Positions 7,691 through 14,158 of a stretch of 23,791 nucleotides of DNA are shown here, piece by piece. The position numbers were made by a program, and so were the translations under genes. The stretch covers positions 1 through 23,791 of the forward strand of contig JAJNBO010000001.1 in NCBI GenBank assembly GCA_021156245.1. Reading direction: 5' to 3'. Position 1 is the stretch's first letter, and each line of letters opens with the position of its first letter. The notes below the pieces were generated by a model. That model did not search any database, was not told the origin of the DNA, and was given only the letters and a program-made list of their open reading frames with translations. Origin of the DNA: Ramlibacter sp. (lineage in GTDB: Bacteria; Pseudomonadota; Gammaproteobacteria; Burkholderiales; Burkholderiaceae_C).

Positions 7691-8152
7691 ATGTCCGCAC
7701 CCCGCCTCGACTATCACGCGCTTGCGCCCAACGCCGCCCGTGCCGGCGCCCAGTTCTCCCACGCCGCCGGCAGCACGTTGGAAAAGCGGCTGCGCGAACT
7801 CGTGGACCTGCGCATCAGCCAGATCAATGGCTGCGCGTTCTGCATCGACATGCACTGGGCCGGCCTGGTCGAGCACGGCATGGACCCCCGCCACGTCAAC
7901 GCCGTTGCCGGCTGGCGCGAGGCCGCGCGCTTCTTCAGCGATGCGGAACGCGCCGCGCTGAACTGGGCAGAAGCCGTCAACGCGGTGCCGCAACGCACGC
8001 CGAGCGACGCGGACTTCGACGCGGTGAAGCGGCACTTCACCGACGCACAGATCGCCGACCTCACTTTCACGGTCGGCGCAATCCGCTCGTGGAACATGCT
8101 CAACGCGAGCTTCCACATGCCGGTGCCCGAAACGCCGTACACGGCGGGCTGA
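7691..8152 (+). CDS. Carboxymuconolactone decarboxylase family / AhpD-like protein
   Basis: This cytoplasmic protein of 153 residues has the AhpD core signature: E36, then C48-x2-C51 with H55 (GCAFCIDMHWAGL). These form the redox-active thiol pair and proton relay used in alkylhydroperoxidase AhpD. The rest (RFFSDAERAALNWAEAVN, then IADLTFTVGAIRSWNMLNASFH) is the usual all-helical CMD fold. With Cys-x-x-Cys intact, a peroxidase or thiol-disulfide role is more likely than lactone decarboxylation. ATG 7691 is supported by AGGAG seven bases upstream. Its position behind an efflux pump suggests a stress or detoxification unit; whether it is co-transcribed is not certain. Confidence 0.94.
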   Translation: MSAPRLDYHALAPNAARAGAQFSHAAGSTLEKRLRELVDLRISQINGCAFCIDMHWAGLVEHGMDPRHVNAVAGWREAARFFSDAERAALNWAEAVNAVPQRTPSDADFDAVKRHFTDAQIADLTFTVGAIRSWNMLNASFHMPVPETPYTAG

Positions 8153-8218
8153 ACCCGCGGGGAGCCAGGCAAACCCCATTCGCGCACGACCGGGTGTCGG
8201 ACGATGGCAGAACTAATA

Positions 8219-8246
8219 GGTATCGGATACGATACCGATCTGTATC
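8219..8246. promoter_or_regulatory. TetR-type operator cluster upstream of the reductase/hydrolase operon
   Basis: Four GATAC/GTATC half-sites are packed here: GTATC 8220-8224, GATAC 8226-8230, GATAC 8231-8235 and GTATC 8242-8246. The last two form GATACCGATCTGTATC (8231-8246), whose reverse complement matches 15 of 16 bases of the sequence before the tetR gene at 10620-10635. A GATC-centred ATAC/GTAT palindrome is a common TetR-family operator form. It lies about 50 bp before the reductase start, where a repressor would block transcription. Confidence 0.7.
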
Positions 8247-8294
8247 TACTCAGGAAAGCAACGCCTCGTGACGAACGATTCCCAGGAGCCCTTG

Positions 8295-9242
8295 ATGACC
8301 GCCGTGCGGCTGCGCGAATGGGGCGGTCCGCTGGAACTGGCGCGCATCTCGCGCCCGCAACCCCTGCCTACCGAAGTTCTGGTGCGGGTGGAGGCGGCCG
8401 GTGTCAACCCGGTCGACGCCTTCACCTGCCAGGGACGGGCCTACAACCGGGCCCTAGAGCTTCCCCATGTGCCGGGATGGGACCTCTCCGGCGTTGTCGA
8501 GGCGGTCGGCTACGGGGTCACGCGTTTCAGGAAGGGCGATGCCGTCTTTGGCATGCCCTGGTTCCCGCGCCAGGGCGGCGCCTACGCGCAGTACGTCGCT
8601 GCCCCGGCGCGGCATTTCGCGCACAAGCCAGAGGAGATCACGCATGTGCAGGCGTCGGCACTGCCGCTGGCCGGGTTGACGGCCTGGCAGATGCTGGTGG
8701 AGGTCGCGCAGTTGCAGCCTGGCATGCGGGTGCTGGTCAGCGGAGGCTCTGGAGGCGTGGGCCACCTCGCCGTGCAGGTGGCCAAGGCACTGGGAGCGTG
8801 GGTCACGGCCACGGGACGCCCCGAGAAGCATGCCTTCTTGCGGCAGCTGGGCGCGGACCGCGTCGTTGACTACACGGCCGCACCTGTTGCGGACCAGGTC
8901 TCGGGCATGGATGTCGTGATCGAGCTGGTCGGAGGCGACACCTGCATGGCGATGCTTCGAACGTTGCGGCCTGACGGGCTCCTGGTGAGCGCCCAGGCCG
9001 CCTGGGCTCCCGGGCTCCAGGAAGCCGCGCGGGCCCTGCGCGTGCGCGCCAGCTGGTACCTCGTGGAGCCGAGCGGGAGCGGGCTGGAAGCCCTCGCGAG
9101 GCTCGTGCGCGAAGGGCGGCTGGAGCCTCATGTCGATGCCGTGCTGCCGCTGGCCGAAGCGGCAAGCGCGCATGCGCGCGTTGCGGAACGCCAGACCAGC
9201 GGCAAGCTGGTCCTGGTTCCGCCGAAGGAGATGCACGAATGA
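8295..9242 (+). CDS. NADP-dependent quinone-oxidoreductase-like reductase (MDR superfamily)
   Basis: This is a 315-residue zinc-free MDR enzyme of the QOR/zeta-crystallin group, which uses NADPH to reduce quinones or activated alkenes. The GroES-like N-domain shows VRVEAAGVNPVDAFTCQGR and PHVPGWDLSGVVEAVG. The Rossmann domain shows VLVSGGSGGVGHLAVQVAKA, the AxxGxxG-type dinucleotide loop, then LGADRVVDYT. ATG 8295 has a perfect AGGAG six bases upstream and is preferred to the in-frame GTG at 8268. The stop overlaps the start of the next gene (ATGA at 9239-9242), so the two are translationally coupled. Operator-like half-sites matching those before tetR precede it, so repression by that TetR is likely. 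Confidence 0.93.
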   Translation: MTAVRLREWGGPLELARISRPQPLPTEVLVRVEAAGVNPVDAFTCQGRAYNRALELPHVPGWDLSGVVEAVGYGVTRFRKGDAVFGMPWFPRQGGAYAQYVAAPARHFAHKPEEITHVQASALPLAGLTAWQMLVEVAQLQPGMRVLVSGGSGGVGHLAVQVAKALGAWVTATGRPEKHAFLRQLGADRVVDYTAAPVADQVSGMDVVIELVGGDTCMAMLRTLRPDGLLVSAQAAWAPGLQEAARALRVRASWYLVEPSGSGLEALARLVREGRLEPHVDAVLPLAEAASAHARVAERQTSGKLVLVPPKEMHE

Positions 9243-9973
9243 AGTCTCCGATCGTCCTCGTCCATGGAGCCTGGCATGGTGGCTGGTGCTGGGACAAGGT
9301 GCGTCCGCGCCTCGAAGCGGCCGGCCATCGCGTGCTCGCACCCAGCCTGACCGGGCTGGGTGACCGCGAGCATCTGCGTGACCCGATCCCGAGCCTCGCG
9401 ACCCACGTGTCCGACATCGTGAACCTGGTCCAGGCAGAAGAACTTTGCGACGTGGTGTTGGTAGGCCATTCCTATGGGGGCATGGTCGTCACCGGGGCGG
9501 CTGACGCGTTGCGCGACCGCATACGCCACCTGGTGTACCTCGATGCCGCCGTGCCGGCGGATGGCCAGACATTCGCGTCCTTCGTGCCCGGCCTCGCACC
9601 CGAAGACGTGCTTCGACGGGAGTCGGCGTTCCGCGCGATGGCGCCGGACGGGGCCTGGCTTCCTGCCGTTGCGCCCGGGGTGGTGGGTGTGAACGATCCC
9701 GAAGACGTCGGATGGCTGAAGCGCCGCCTGCGCCCGCATCCGCTTCGCACCTGGCTGGACCCGGTCGCGCTGCCCGGCGGCGGTCACGGCGGCATCGCGA
9801 AGACGTACGTCATGGCGGCAAACCCGCCAACCCTGTCAATGGGCTACCCGCGCATGGCGGAGGTGGCGCGCGGCGGCGGCGAGTGGACCTGCCGCGAGAT
9901 CGACTGCGGCCACGACATGATGGTGGTGGATCCCGAGCGTACCGCCGGCTTCATCATCGAGGCCGCCGCATGA
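9239..9973 (+). CDS. Alpha/beta hydrolase, methylesterase/EstC-like
   Basis: This is a 244-residue serine hydrolase of the plant-methylesterase/hydroxynitrile-lyase-like group, soluble and without a signal peptide. LVHGAWHGGWCW (7-18) is the oxyanion-hole segment. VGHSYGGMV (75-83) carries nucleophile Ser78. CGHDMMV places the catalytic His at 225 near the C-terminus. PSLTGLGDREHL is the strand-3 loop typical of this group. The likely reaction is hydrolysis of a small ester; the substrate is unknown. It overlaps the preceding reductase by 4 bp, so both products probably work on the same compound. It ends 5 bp from the stop of the convergent tetR gene. Confidence 0.92.
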   Translation: MKSPIVLVHGAWHGGWCWDKVRPRLEAAGHRVLAPSLTGLGDREHLRDPIPSLATHVSDIVNLVQAEELCDVVLVGHSYGGMVVTGAADALRDRIRHLVYLDAAVPADGQTFASFVPGLAPEDVLRRESAFRAMAPDGAWLPAVAPGVVGVNDPEDVGWLKRRLRPHPLRTWLDPVALPGGGHGGIAKTYVMAANPPTLSMGYPRMAEVARGGGEWTCREIDCGHDMMVVDPERTAGFIIEAAA

Positions 9974-9978
9974 ACGCG

Positions 9979-10593
9979 CTATCCGCGCGTGCCTGCCGCG
10001 TCGATCACGGCCTGGGCGGCACGCTGCAGCGTCCTGGCTGGCCCGTTCTTGCCGAGGGCTTCGCTTCCGGCGAAGGCGCCGTCGATCATCAGGACCAGTT
10101 GATCCGCCAGCAGCGCAGCGTCTTCGGCGCCTGCCGCCATGCACAGCGACAGCACGCGCCGGCGCAGGGTCTGCTTGTTGCGTGCGACCTTCTCGCGAAC
10201 GGCATGCGACGGATCGGGAAACTCCGCCGCCGCGTTCAGGAACGCGCAGCCGCGGGAGTCCTCGCTGGCGATGTAGCGCGCGATCCATCTGACCTGCGCG
10301 AGCAGTTCCTCGCGCGGGCGCCCCATGTGCCGCTCCGCCGTGGCTTCCCACTGCGCCCAGAACTCCTCGTTGCGCGAATCGAGCACGGCGACGACGAGAT
10401 CGTCCTTGGTCGGGAACCAGCGGTACAGCGTGGTCTTGGCCACCCCGGAAGCCGCCACCACCGCGTCGACGCCCACCGCGCGGAAGCCCTCCCGGTAGAA
10501 CAGGTCGCGCGCTGTAGCGAACACCTTGTCGCGGGCGGAATCCTCTGCATGGGCAGGGCCGCGCTTGGCGCGGGTGGAAGCGGGTGCAGGCAC
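9979..10593 (-). CDS. TetR/AcrR-family transcriptional regulator
   Basis: This is a 204-residue dimeric repressor. The N-terminal DNA-binding domain runs ARDKVFATARDLFYREGFRA then VDAVVAASGVAKTTLYRWFP, with KDDLVVAVL, the classical TetR helix-turn-helix at about residues 21-70. The ligand domain carries SRGCAFLNAAAEFPDP, typical of the TetR_C_16/YcdC-like group found near reductases. The GTG at 10593 is chosen because GAGGA lies 7 bp upstream and the longer frame would read through the operator. A GATC-centred palindrome at 10620-10635 sits between tetR and the divergent MFS gene, and its near-identical copy precedes the reductase operon. Autoregulation and control of both units is therefore likely. 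Confidence 0.94.
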   Translation of the reverse strand: MPAPASTRAKRGPAHAEDSARDKVFATARDLFYREGFRAVGVDAVVAASGVAKTTLYRWFPTKDDLVVAVLDSRNEEFWAQWEATAERHMGRPREELLAQVRWIARYIASEDSRGCAFLNAAAEFPDPSHAVREKVARNKQTLRRRVLSLCMAAGAEDAALLADQLVLMIDGAFAGSEALGKNGPARTLQRAAQAVIDAAGTRG

Positions 10594-10619
10594 GTGTGGT
10601 TCCTCGGTATGCCAACCAT

Positions 10620-10635
10620 GATACAGATCGGTAGC
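10620..10635. promoter_or_regulatory. TetR-type operator between tetR and the divergent MFS gene
   Basis: GATACAGATCGGTAGC is an imperfect GATC-centred palindrome, 26 bp upstream of the tetR GTG and 14 bp before the MFS GTG. The copy at 8231-8246, read on the opposite strand, differs at one base only. The recurrence at two promoters of the same module supports a shared repressor site. Confidence 0.7.
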
Positions 10636-10649
10636 GAAGGACGAGGGCG

Positions 10650-11870
10650 GTGAGGGCGCCGGACAGCGCCGCAGGGGCAGGCCTGGCTTCCACGCGCCGC
10701 GCACTCCTGTTCGGCAACTTCGTCATCGGCGCGGGCCTGCAGGTGGTCGCCGGCACGCTGCAAGACCTGTCGCGCTCGCTGGACGTGAGCGTAGCCACGG
10801 CAGGACAGCTCATCTCGATCGCGGCGGTCGTGGTGTGCGTCGCAGCGCCACTCGCGGCATGGCTGGGGCGCGGGCGGGACATGCGGCGCCTGCTCACAGG
10901 CGCCTTGCTGTGGTATGGCATCGGTCACGCCGTGTGCGCGGCCGCCACTGCCTACCTGCCGCTGGTCGGGGCGCGGGCGCTGTCCATGCTCGCCGCCGCG
11001 CTGTTCACACCGCAGGCTGCGGCGGCCATCGCGGTCATGAGCCCACCCCAGGAGCGCGCAGCGGCCATTGCCTTCATCTTCATCGGTTGGTCGGCGTCGG
11101 CGGTGATCGGCGCCCCGATCAGCAGCTATGTCGGCGAGGTGCTGGGCTGGCGCCACGCCTTCAGCCTGGTGGCCGGCCTCGCGCTGCTGGCTGCGGCCGT
11201 GCTCTGGCGGAGCATGCCTTCCGGCGTGAAAACGCCACCCGTGTCGGCCGCTGCATGGAAGGCCGCGCTGCGGCAGCCGGCGCTGATGGCGGTCGTGCTG
11301 GTCACGGCATTGCAGGGCGCTGGCCAGTTCACTGTCTTGTCGTACTTCCTGCCGTTCTGCAAGCAGGTGCTGCACGCCACCGCCGCACAGGTCAGCCTGG
11401 CCTACCTGTGGTTTGGCGCACTCGGAGTGACAGGCAATGTGCTGCTGGTGCGGCTGGTGGGTCGTGTCGGGCCGGGCCGCAGCGTGAACGTGGTGCTTTG
11501 CGCGATCGCGACGAGCCTTGCATGCTGGCCCTTGGCGACGTCGATGCCCGCGCTGCTTGCCTTGGTGGTGCCATGGGGCCTGGCCTGCTTTGCGAGCAAC
11601 TCTGCGCAGCAGGCTCGCCTTGGGCACCTGGCCCCCCAGCTGACGCCAGCGCTGATGGCGATGAACACGTCGGCGATCTACCTGGGACAGGCCATCGGCG
11701 CCGCGGGCGGGGGCGCTCTCCTGGCGTCCCAGGGCATGCCCGCACTCAGCTGGGCCGGGTTGGGATGGACGCTGCTCGCGCTGGCGACCAGCGCGTGGGC
11801 CGCTTGGCGACTGCAGGAGCCGCGGCCGGGGACAGCAGTTGCGGGAATACCGCCCGCAGCCGGACGATAA
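10650..11870 (+). CDS. MFS transporter, DHA1 family
   Basis: This is a 406-residue inner-membrane exporter with twelve predicted helices. The N-terminus TRRALLFGNFVIGAGLQVVAG, the LSRSLDVSVATAGQLISIAA helix-2 region, and FIGWSASAVIGAPISSYVG with GWRHAFSLVAG at helices 4-5 are typical of arabinose-efflux-permease-like DHA1 proteins. The start is GTG 10650, behind GAAGGA/GAGGG; no ATG is suitably placed. It is divergent from tetR with an operator-like site in the 56-bp gap, so it is probably induced with the reductase-hydrolase operon. The three would form an efflux/reduction/hydrolysis response to one toxic compound. Downstream lies the gene-free border of the foreign islet. Confidence 0.93.
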   Translation: MRAPDSAAGAGLASTRRALLFGNFVIGAGLQVVAGTLQDLSRSLDVSVATAGQLISIAAVVVCVAAPLAAWLGRGRDMRRLLTGALLWYGIGHAVCAAATAYLPLVGARALSMLAAALFTPQAAAAIAVMSPPQERAAAIAFIFIGWSASAVIGAPISSYVGEVLGWRHAFSLVAGLALLAAAVLWRSMPSGVKTPPVSAAAWKAALRQPALMAVVLVTALQGAGQFTVLSYFLPFCKQVLHATAAQVSLAYLWFGALGVTGNVLLVRLVGRVGPGRSVNVVLCAIATSLACWPLATSMPALLALVVPWGLACFASNSAQQARLGHLAPQLTPALMAMNTSAIYLGQAIGAAGGGALLASQGMPALSWAGLGWTLLALATSAWAAWRLQEPRPGTAVAGIPPAAGR

Positions 11871-11931
11871 GTGCCGAGTCGCTCGCGCTACGGAAAATGC
11901 AGCGAAAGAAGCCTACAGAGTGCGGGGACCG

Positions 11932-11945
11932 TTGCAGCGCTGCAA
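11932..11945. terminator. Possible weak terminator or palindrome downstream of MFS gene
   Basis: TTGCAGCGCTGCAA is a perfect 14-bp palindrome followed by ATTTT, 61 bp after the MFS stop. A five-pair stem with a four-base loop and a short U-run could terminate weakly on the plus strand. The rest of the gap 11871-11983 shows no gene. Confidence 0.3.
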
Positions 11946-11983
11946 ATTTTGTAGCGAGACGGTGGGCGTCTGAAGGGAAGTGG

Positions 11984-12031
11984 TGGTGGGCCCTGAGTGA
12001 CTCGAACACTCGACCTACGGATTAAGAGTCC
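11984..12031 (-). tRNA. Truncated tRNA-Lys(CTT): 3' half only (remnant or att site)
   Basis: Read on the minus strand, this is the anticodon arm (GGA-CTCTTAA-TCC, anticodon CTT), variable loop GTAGGTC, and a perfect T arm (GAGTG-TTCGAGT-CACTC). The acceptor strand AGGGCCC, discriminator A and encoded CCA follow. The 5' side should give a GGGCCCT acceptor strand and a D arm, but bases 12032-12100 contain neither. The gene therefore cannot make a tRNA. Displaced 3' tRNA halves are normally left at the far end of elements inserted into a tRNA gene, so this marks a border of integrated DNA. The region 11871-12158 holds no protein gene. Confidence 0.8.
12013..12031. repeat. Left imperfect direct repeat (att-like, tRNA anticodon arm)
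   Basis: ACCTACGGATTAAGAGTCC, within the tRNA-Lys fragment, matches ACCTGCGGATTGCGAGTCC at 14113-14131 at 16 of 19 positions, exactly 2100 bp away and in the same orientation. The two copies bracket the low-GC islet. Tyrosine-integrase crossover sites often lie in tRNA anticodon arms, so these may be attL/attR remnants. Confidence 0.45.
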
Positions 12032-12158
12032 AGATCAGGACTCCACGCCACACGAGGATACACTAGAAATCACCGGCAGCTGAATGAGCAACCGGCGGAT
12101 TTGAGTGACCGGACGCCAGTGGGCCGTCACCACCAATCCTTATCCAAGGAAGACGTCC

Positions 12159-12755
12159 ATGTCTTGCAGCTATTGCGGAGAGGCAGGTCGAGCGACGCGG
12201 GAACACGTTGTTCCTGCCTTTCTTCTGGCTCACCAGAAATCCATTGGCGCGAGACCCGAAGGCTGGAACGACGCGGCAAGAAAAGTCGTCCAGGGAGACG
12301 CAGTGATCCGAGACGTGTGCGCCGAGTGCAACAACGGCACGTTATCGCGATTGGACGAATACGGAAAGACATTGCTGACGTCTGCGGGCGTTCTAACCTC
12401 CAACTTTGTGCGCCGGAGGGTGGAATTCAGCTACGACTACGATTTGCTGCTGCGCTGGGTCCTAAAGATCGTGTACAACTCGGCCCGAGCGAGCCACTCG
12501 GCCGACGACCTCTATCGTGCGTACTTGCCGTACATCCTGGAATCTGACAGCCGGCCGGCATCGGTGGCTCTGGGGGTGTACCTGGCGGCGCCTGTGACCA
12601 GGACAGAAGCGTCCCAGATTCCCGACTTTGACTTGGAATCTTTGAGGGAGCCAATACGCTCAACCCGTTCGTCCTTCGAATTACTAAGTGCTTCGTGGAC
12701 GATGGCAACTATCTGCTCCGAGCGTTCGTTGTTGGTCCGCTCGTGTTTTATGTAG
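12159..12755 (+). CDS. HNH-nuclease-like zinc-binding protein (N-terminal part, frameshifted)
   Basis: The N-terminus begins MSCSYCGE and shows two Cys-x2-Cys pairs (C3/C6 and C54/C57). Between them is REHVVPAFLL (14-23), and CAECNNGTLSRLDEYGK (54-70) follows. This C-C-EHVxP-C-C-N layout is that of HNH endonuclease-like zinc domains, where the His and Asn act with a metal to cut DNA; cleavage is not shown here. ATG 12159 has AAGGA nine bases upstream. After about residue 160 this frame turns unlike protein and ends at 12755, while the +2 frame continues convincingly to 12949. A one-base loss between about 12630 and 12690 therefore breaks the gene. It is followed after 27 bp by the HEPN-like gene, suggesting a two-gene operon. 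Its GC is visibly lower than that of its flanks. Confidence 0.65.
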   Translation: MSCSYCGEAGRATREHVVPAFLLAHQKSIGARPEGWNDAARKVVQGDAVIRDVCAECNNGTLSRLDEYGKTLLTSAGVLTSNFVRRRVEFSYDYDLLLRWVLKIVYNSARASHSADDLYRAYLPYILESDSRPASVALGVYLAAPVTRTEASQIPDFDLESLREPIRSTRSSFELLSASWTMATICSERSLLVRSCFM

Positions 12756-12949
12756 TTGCGTTTTCTGATCAGGTTCTACCCGGCCACCGCAATTCTCAAT
12801 TTAGGCGCTTGCAGAAGCGACTAGGGCTCGTACCTTTGCGGTGCAACCAGCGATTTGTAAGCCTCGCCGCTGGCGCACTAACCTGGGTTGATCTGTGGCA
12901 GCACCAGCTGATGTATCAACACCGGCCGGAGATGCACCGTTATGCGTAA
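12641..12949 (+). pseudogene. Frameshifted C-terminal continuation of the HNH-like gene
   Basis: In the +2 frame, open from just after the stop at 12629, the translation reads LNPFVLRITKCFVDDGNYLL, then RAFVVGPLVFYVVAFSD, then QFRRLQKRLGLVPLRCNQRF and a final WVDLWQHQLMYQHRPEMHRY. This looks like a folded domain with a hydrophobic core strand. No ribosome binding site or good start precedes it, so it is the distal part of the same protein. Joined to the upstream frame it would give about 263 residues. I do not recognise this C-terminal domain. A sequencing error, a real inactivating indel, or programmed frameshifting would all produce this pattern. Confidence 0.6.
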
Positions 12950-12976
12950 GTAAGGCGTGCGATCAAGAGTGGAACC

Positions 12977-14113
12977 ATGTCTACAGTGTTCTTTCTACCC
13001 TGGGTCCGTCTCAAGGAGCCTGTCACATTAGGCGACGTTCAGTTGATTCCCTATCAAAGGAATCAACAGCCCGGAAGCCTTGGAAATGTCACTCAGCTTG
13101 AGCTAGACGAACTTCTTGGGAACTACGGTGAGCGCTCCTACAACCCTGGGGGACCGGCGTGGGCTCCTATTCAGGCCGCTGTCCTCGTGCATTGGCGGGG
13201 AACGGTCTTTGGCGCAGATGTCCCTGACAATGAAATAAGCGGTCGGATGCTCACGGGTGAGATGCTGGCAGTTGCGGCCCTTGCGGCTAGGCAGTACGGA
13301 AACTTTTTGGCCTATGTAAACCGAGATCAAGTCCGGATGATCGGTCAGACCTTCGAGCCGATTCGTCCCCGGGCGGTCTTGGCGGTGTCGCGCCGGAGGG
13401 ATGGCGGTACGAATCATATGCTGCACAGGACCGACGGTGGACCGGAGTTCATTCGTCCTCTGCATGTGGACCGGAGCTCTCATTTAGAGGTGGACGAGCA
13501 TCTATTTGTCGCGTTGCAAGGGTGTATAGGCGATCCGCAATGGGCGCATGTGCGCGAAGCCATACTTGTCTTCAATTCCGCGAACACCGATTCAGATTCA
13601 GTCTCGGATGAACTTGAACTCGTGCTTATGCGAATCGCGTTCGAGGCTTTGCTACGAGCCGATCACACAGTGTCCGATCTGTCTCAGAGATTGAGAAGCG
13701 AGCTAAGCATGACCGCCCCTCTGCGGGAGTGGCCGGTTGGTGAATTCGATGCAGCGAAGTGGCGCTCTCGCTGGACGGCTGATCGACCCATCACTGCCTG
13801 GGTGCAGGATTTCTGTGCAGCGCGGAATAGGAGCGCGCATGCCAAGACTGCGGGTTCAGAGGCCCCCGTCTGGTCTGACCGCAATCACCTCATGTTCTCG
13901 AGTTGGCTGCTACCGCTTGTTTTGAAGGCAGTACTGGCCCGTGAGGGGCGCTATACGCTTGGCCCGTACGAGGCTGACTGCCTGCAGATGTGCGAACTTT
14001 TCTTGGCCGCAGACGTATCGTCATACAGAAAAGAGGAGGTTCGTTTGCGCTGGTCGGAGGTAGAGGAGGAGATCAGCTCGAAGGAGCTTGAACGTTACCT
14101 GAGCGGCATTTAA
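12977..14113 (+). CDS. HEPN-domain protein (Apea-like), putative RNase
   Basis: This protein has 378 residues, with no signal peptide or membrane helix. The first 200 residues (starting STVFFLPWVRLKEPVTLGDV) form a domain I cannot name. The C-terminal part looks like an all-helical HEPN domain. Helix DELELVLMRIAFEALLRADH (211-230) is followed by an amphipathic stretch and by FCAARNRSAHAK (279-290), which contains R283-N-x3-H288. That R-x4-H motif is the ribonuclease site of active HEPN proteins in toxin-antitoxin and abortive-infection systems. ATG 12977 lies 27 bp after the HNH-like frame. Base composition is lower in GC than the flanks; one line (13561-13620) counts 26 of 60 G+C. The stop directly abuts the right att-like repeat. 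A defence role is inferred from domains and setting. Confidence 0.75.
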   Translation: MSTVFFLPWVRLKEPVTLGDVQLIPYQRNQQPGSLGNVTQLELDELLGNYGERSYNPGGPAWAPIQAAVLVHWRGTVFGADVPDNEISGRMLTGEMLAVAALAARQYGNFLAYVNRDQVRMIGQTFEPIRPRAVLAVSRRRDGGTNHMLHRTDGGPEFIRPLHVDRSSHLEVDEHLFVALQGCIGDPQWAHVREAILVFNSANTDSDSVSDELELVLMRIAFEALLRADHTVSDLSQRLRSELSMTAPLREWPVGEFDAAKWRSRWTADRPITAWVQDFCAARNRSAHAKTAGSEAPVWSDRNHLMFSSWLLPLVLKAVLAREGRYTLGPYEADCLQMCELFLAADVSSYRKEEVRLRWSEVEEEISSKELERYLSGI

Positions 14114-14131
14114 CCTGCGGATTGCGAGTCC
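14113..14131. repeat. Right imperfect direct repeat (att-like)
   Basis: ACCTGCGGATTGCGAGTCC begins at the last base of the HEPN stop codon. On the minus strand it can form a perfect anticodon-type arm (GCGGA-CTCGCAA-TCCGC), like the tRNA-Lys arm at the left border. The hairpin and a second one (GCGGC 14132-14136 with GCCGC 14148-14152) lie between two convergent genes, so a terminator role is an alternative explanation. Confidence 0.4.
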
Positions 14132-14158
14132 GCGGCTGTTGATTGGGGCCGCTGGAGA

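Noticed and set aside
12032..12110. 5' half of the tRNA-Lys gene
   Set aside because: No acceptor strand complementary to AGGGCCC and no D arm are found at the required spacing, so the tRNA is truncated rather than merely divergent.
12101..12547. Alternative plus-strand frame over the HNH-like gene
   Set aside because: It lacks the zinc motif, has no ribosome binding site and is Arg-rich; the 12159 frame with C-x2-C motifs explains the region.
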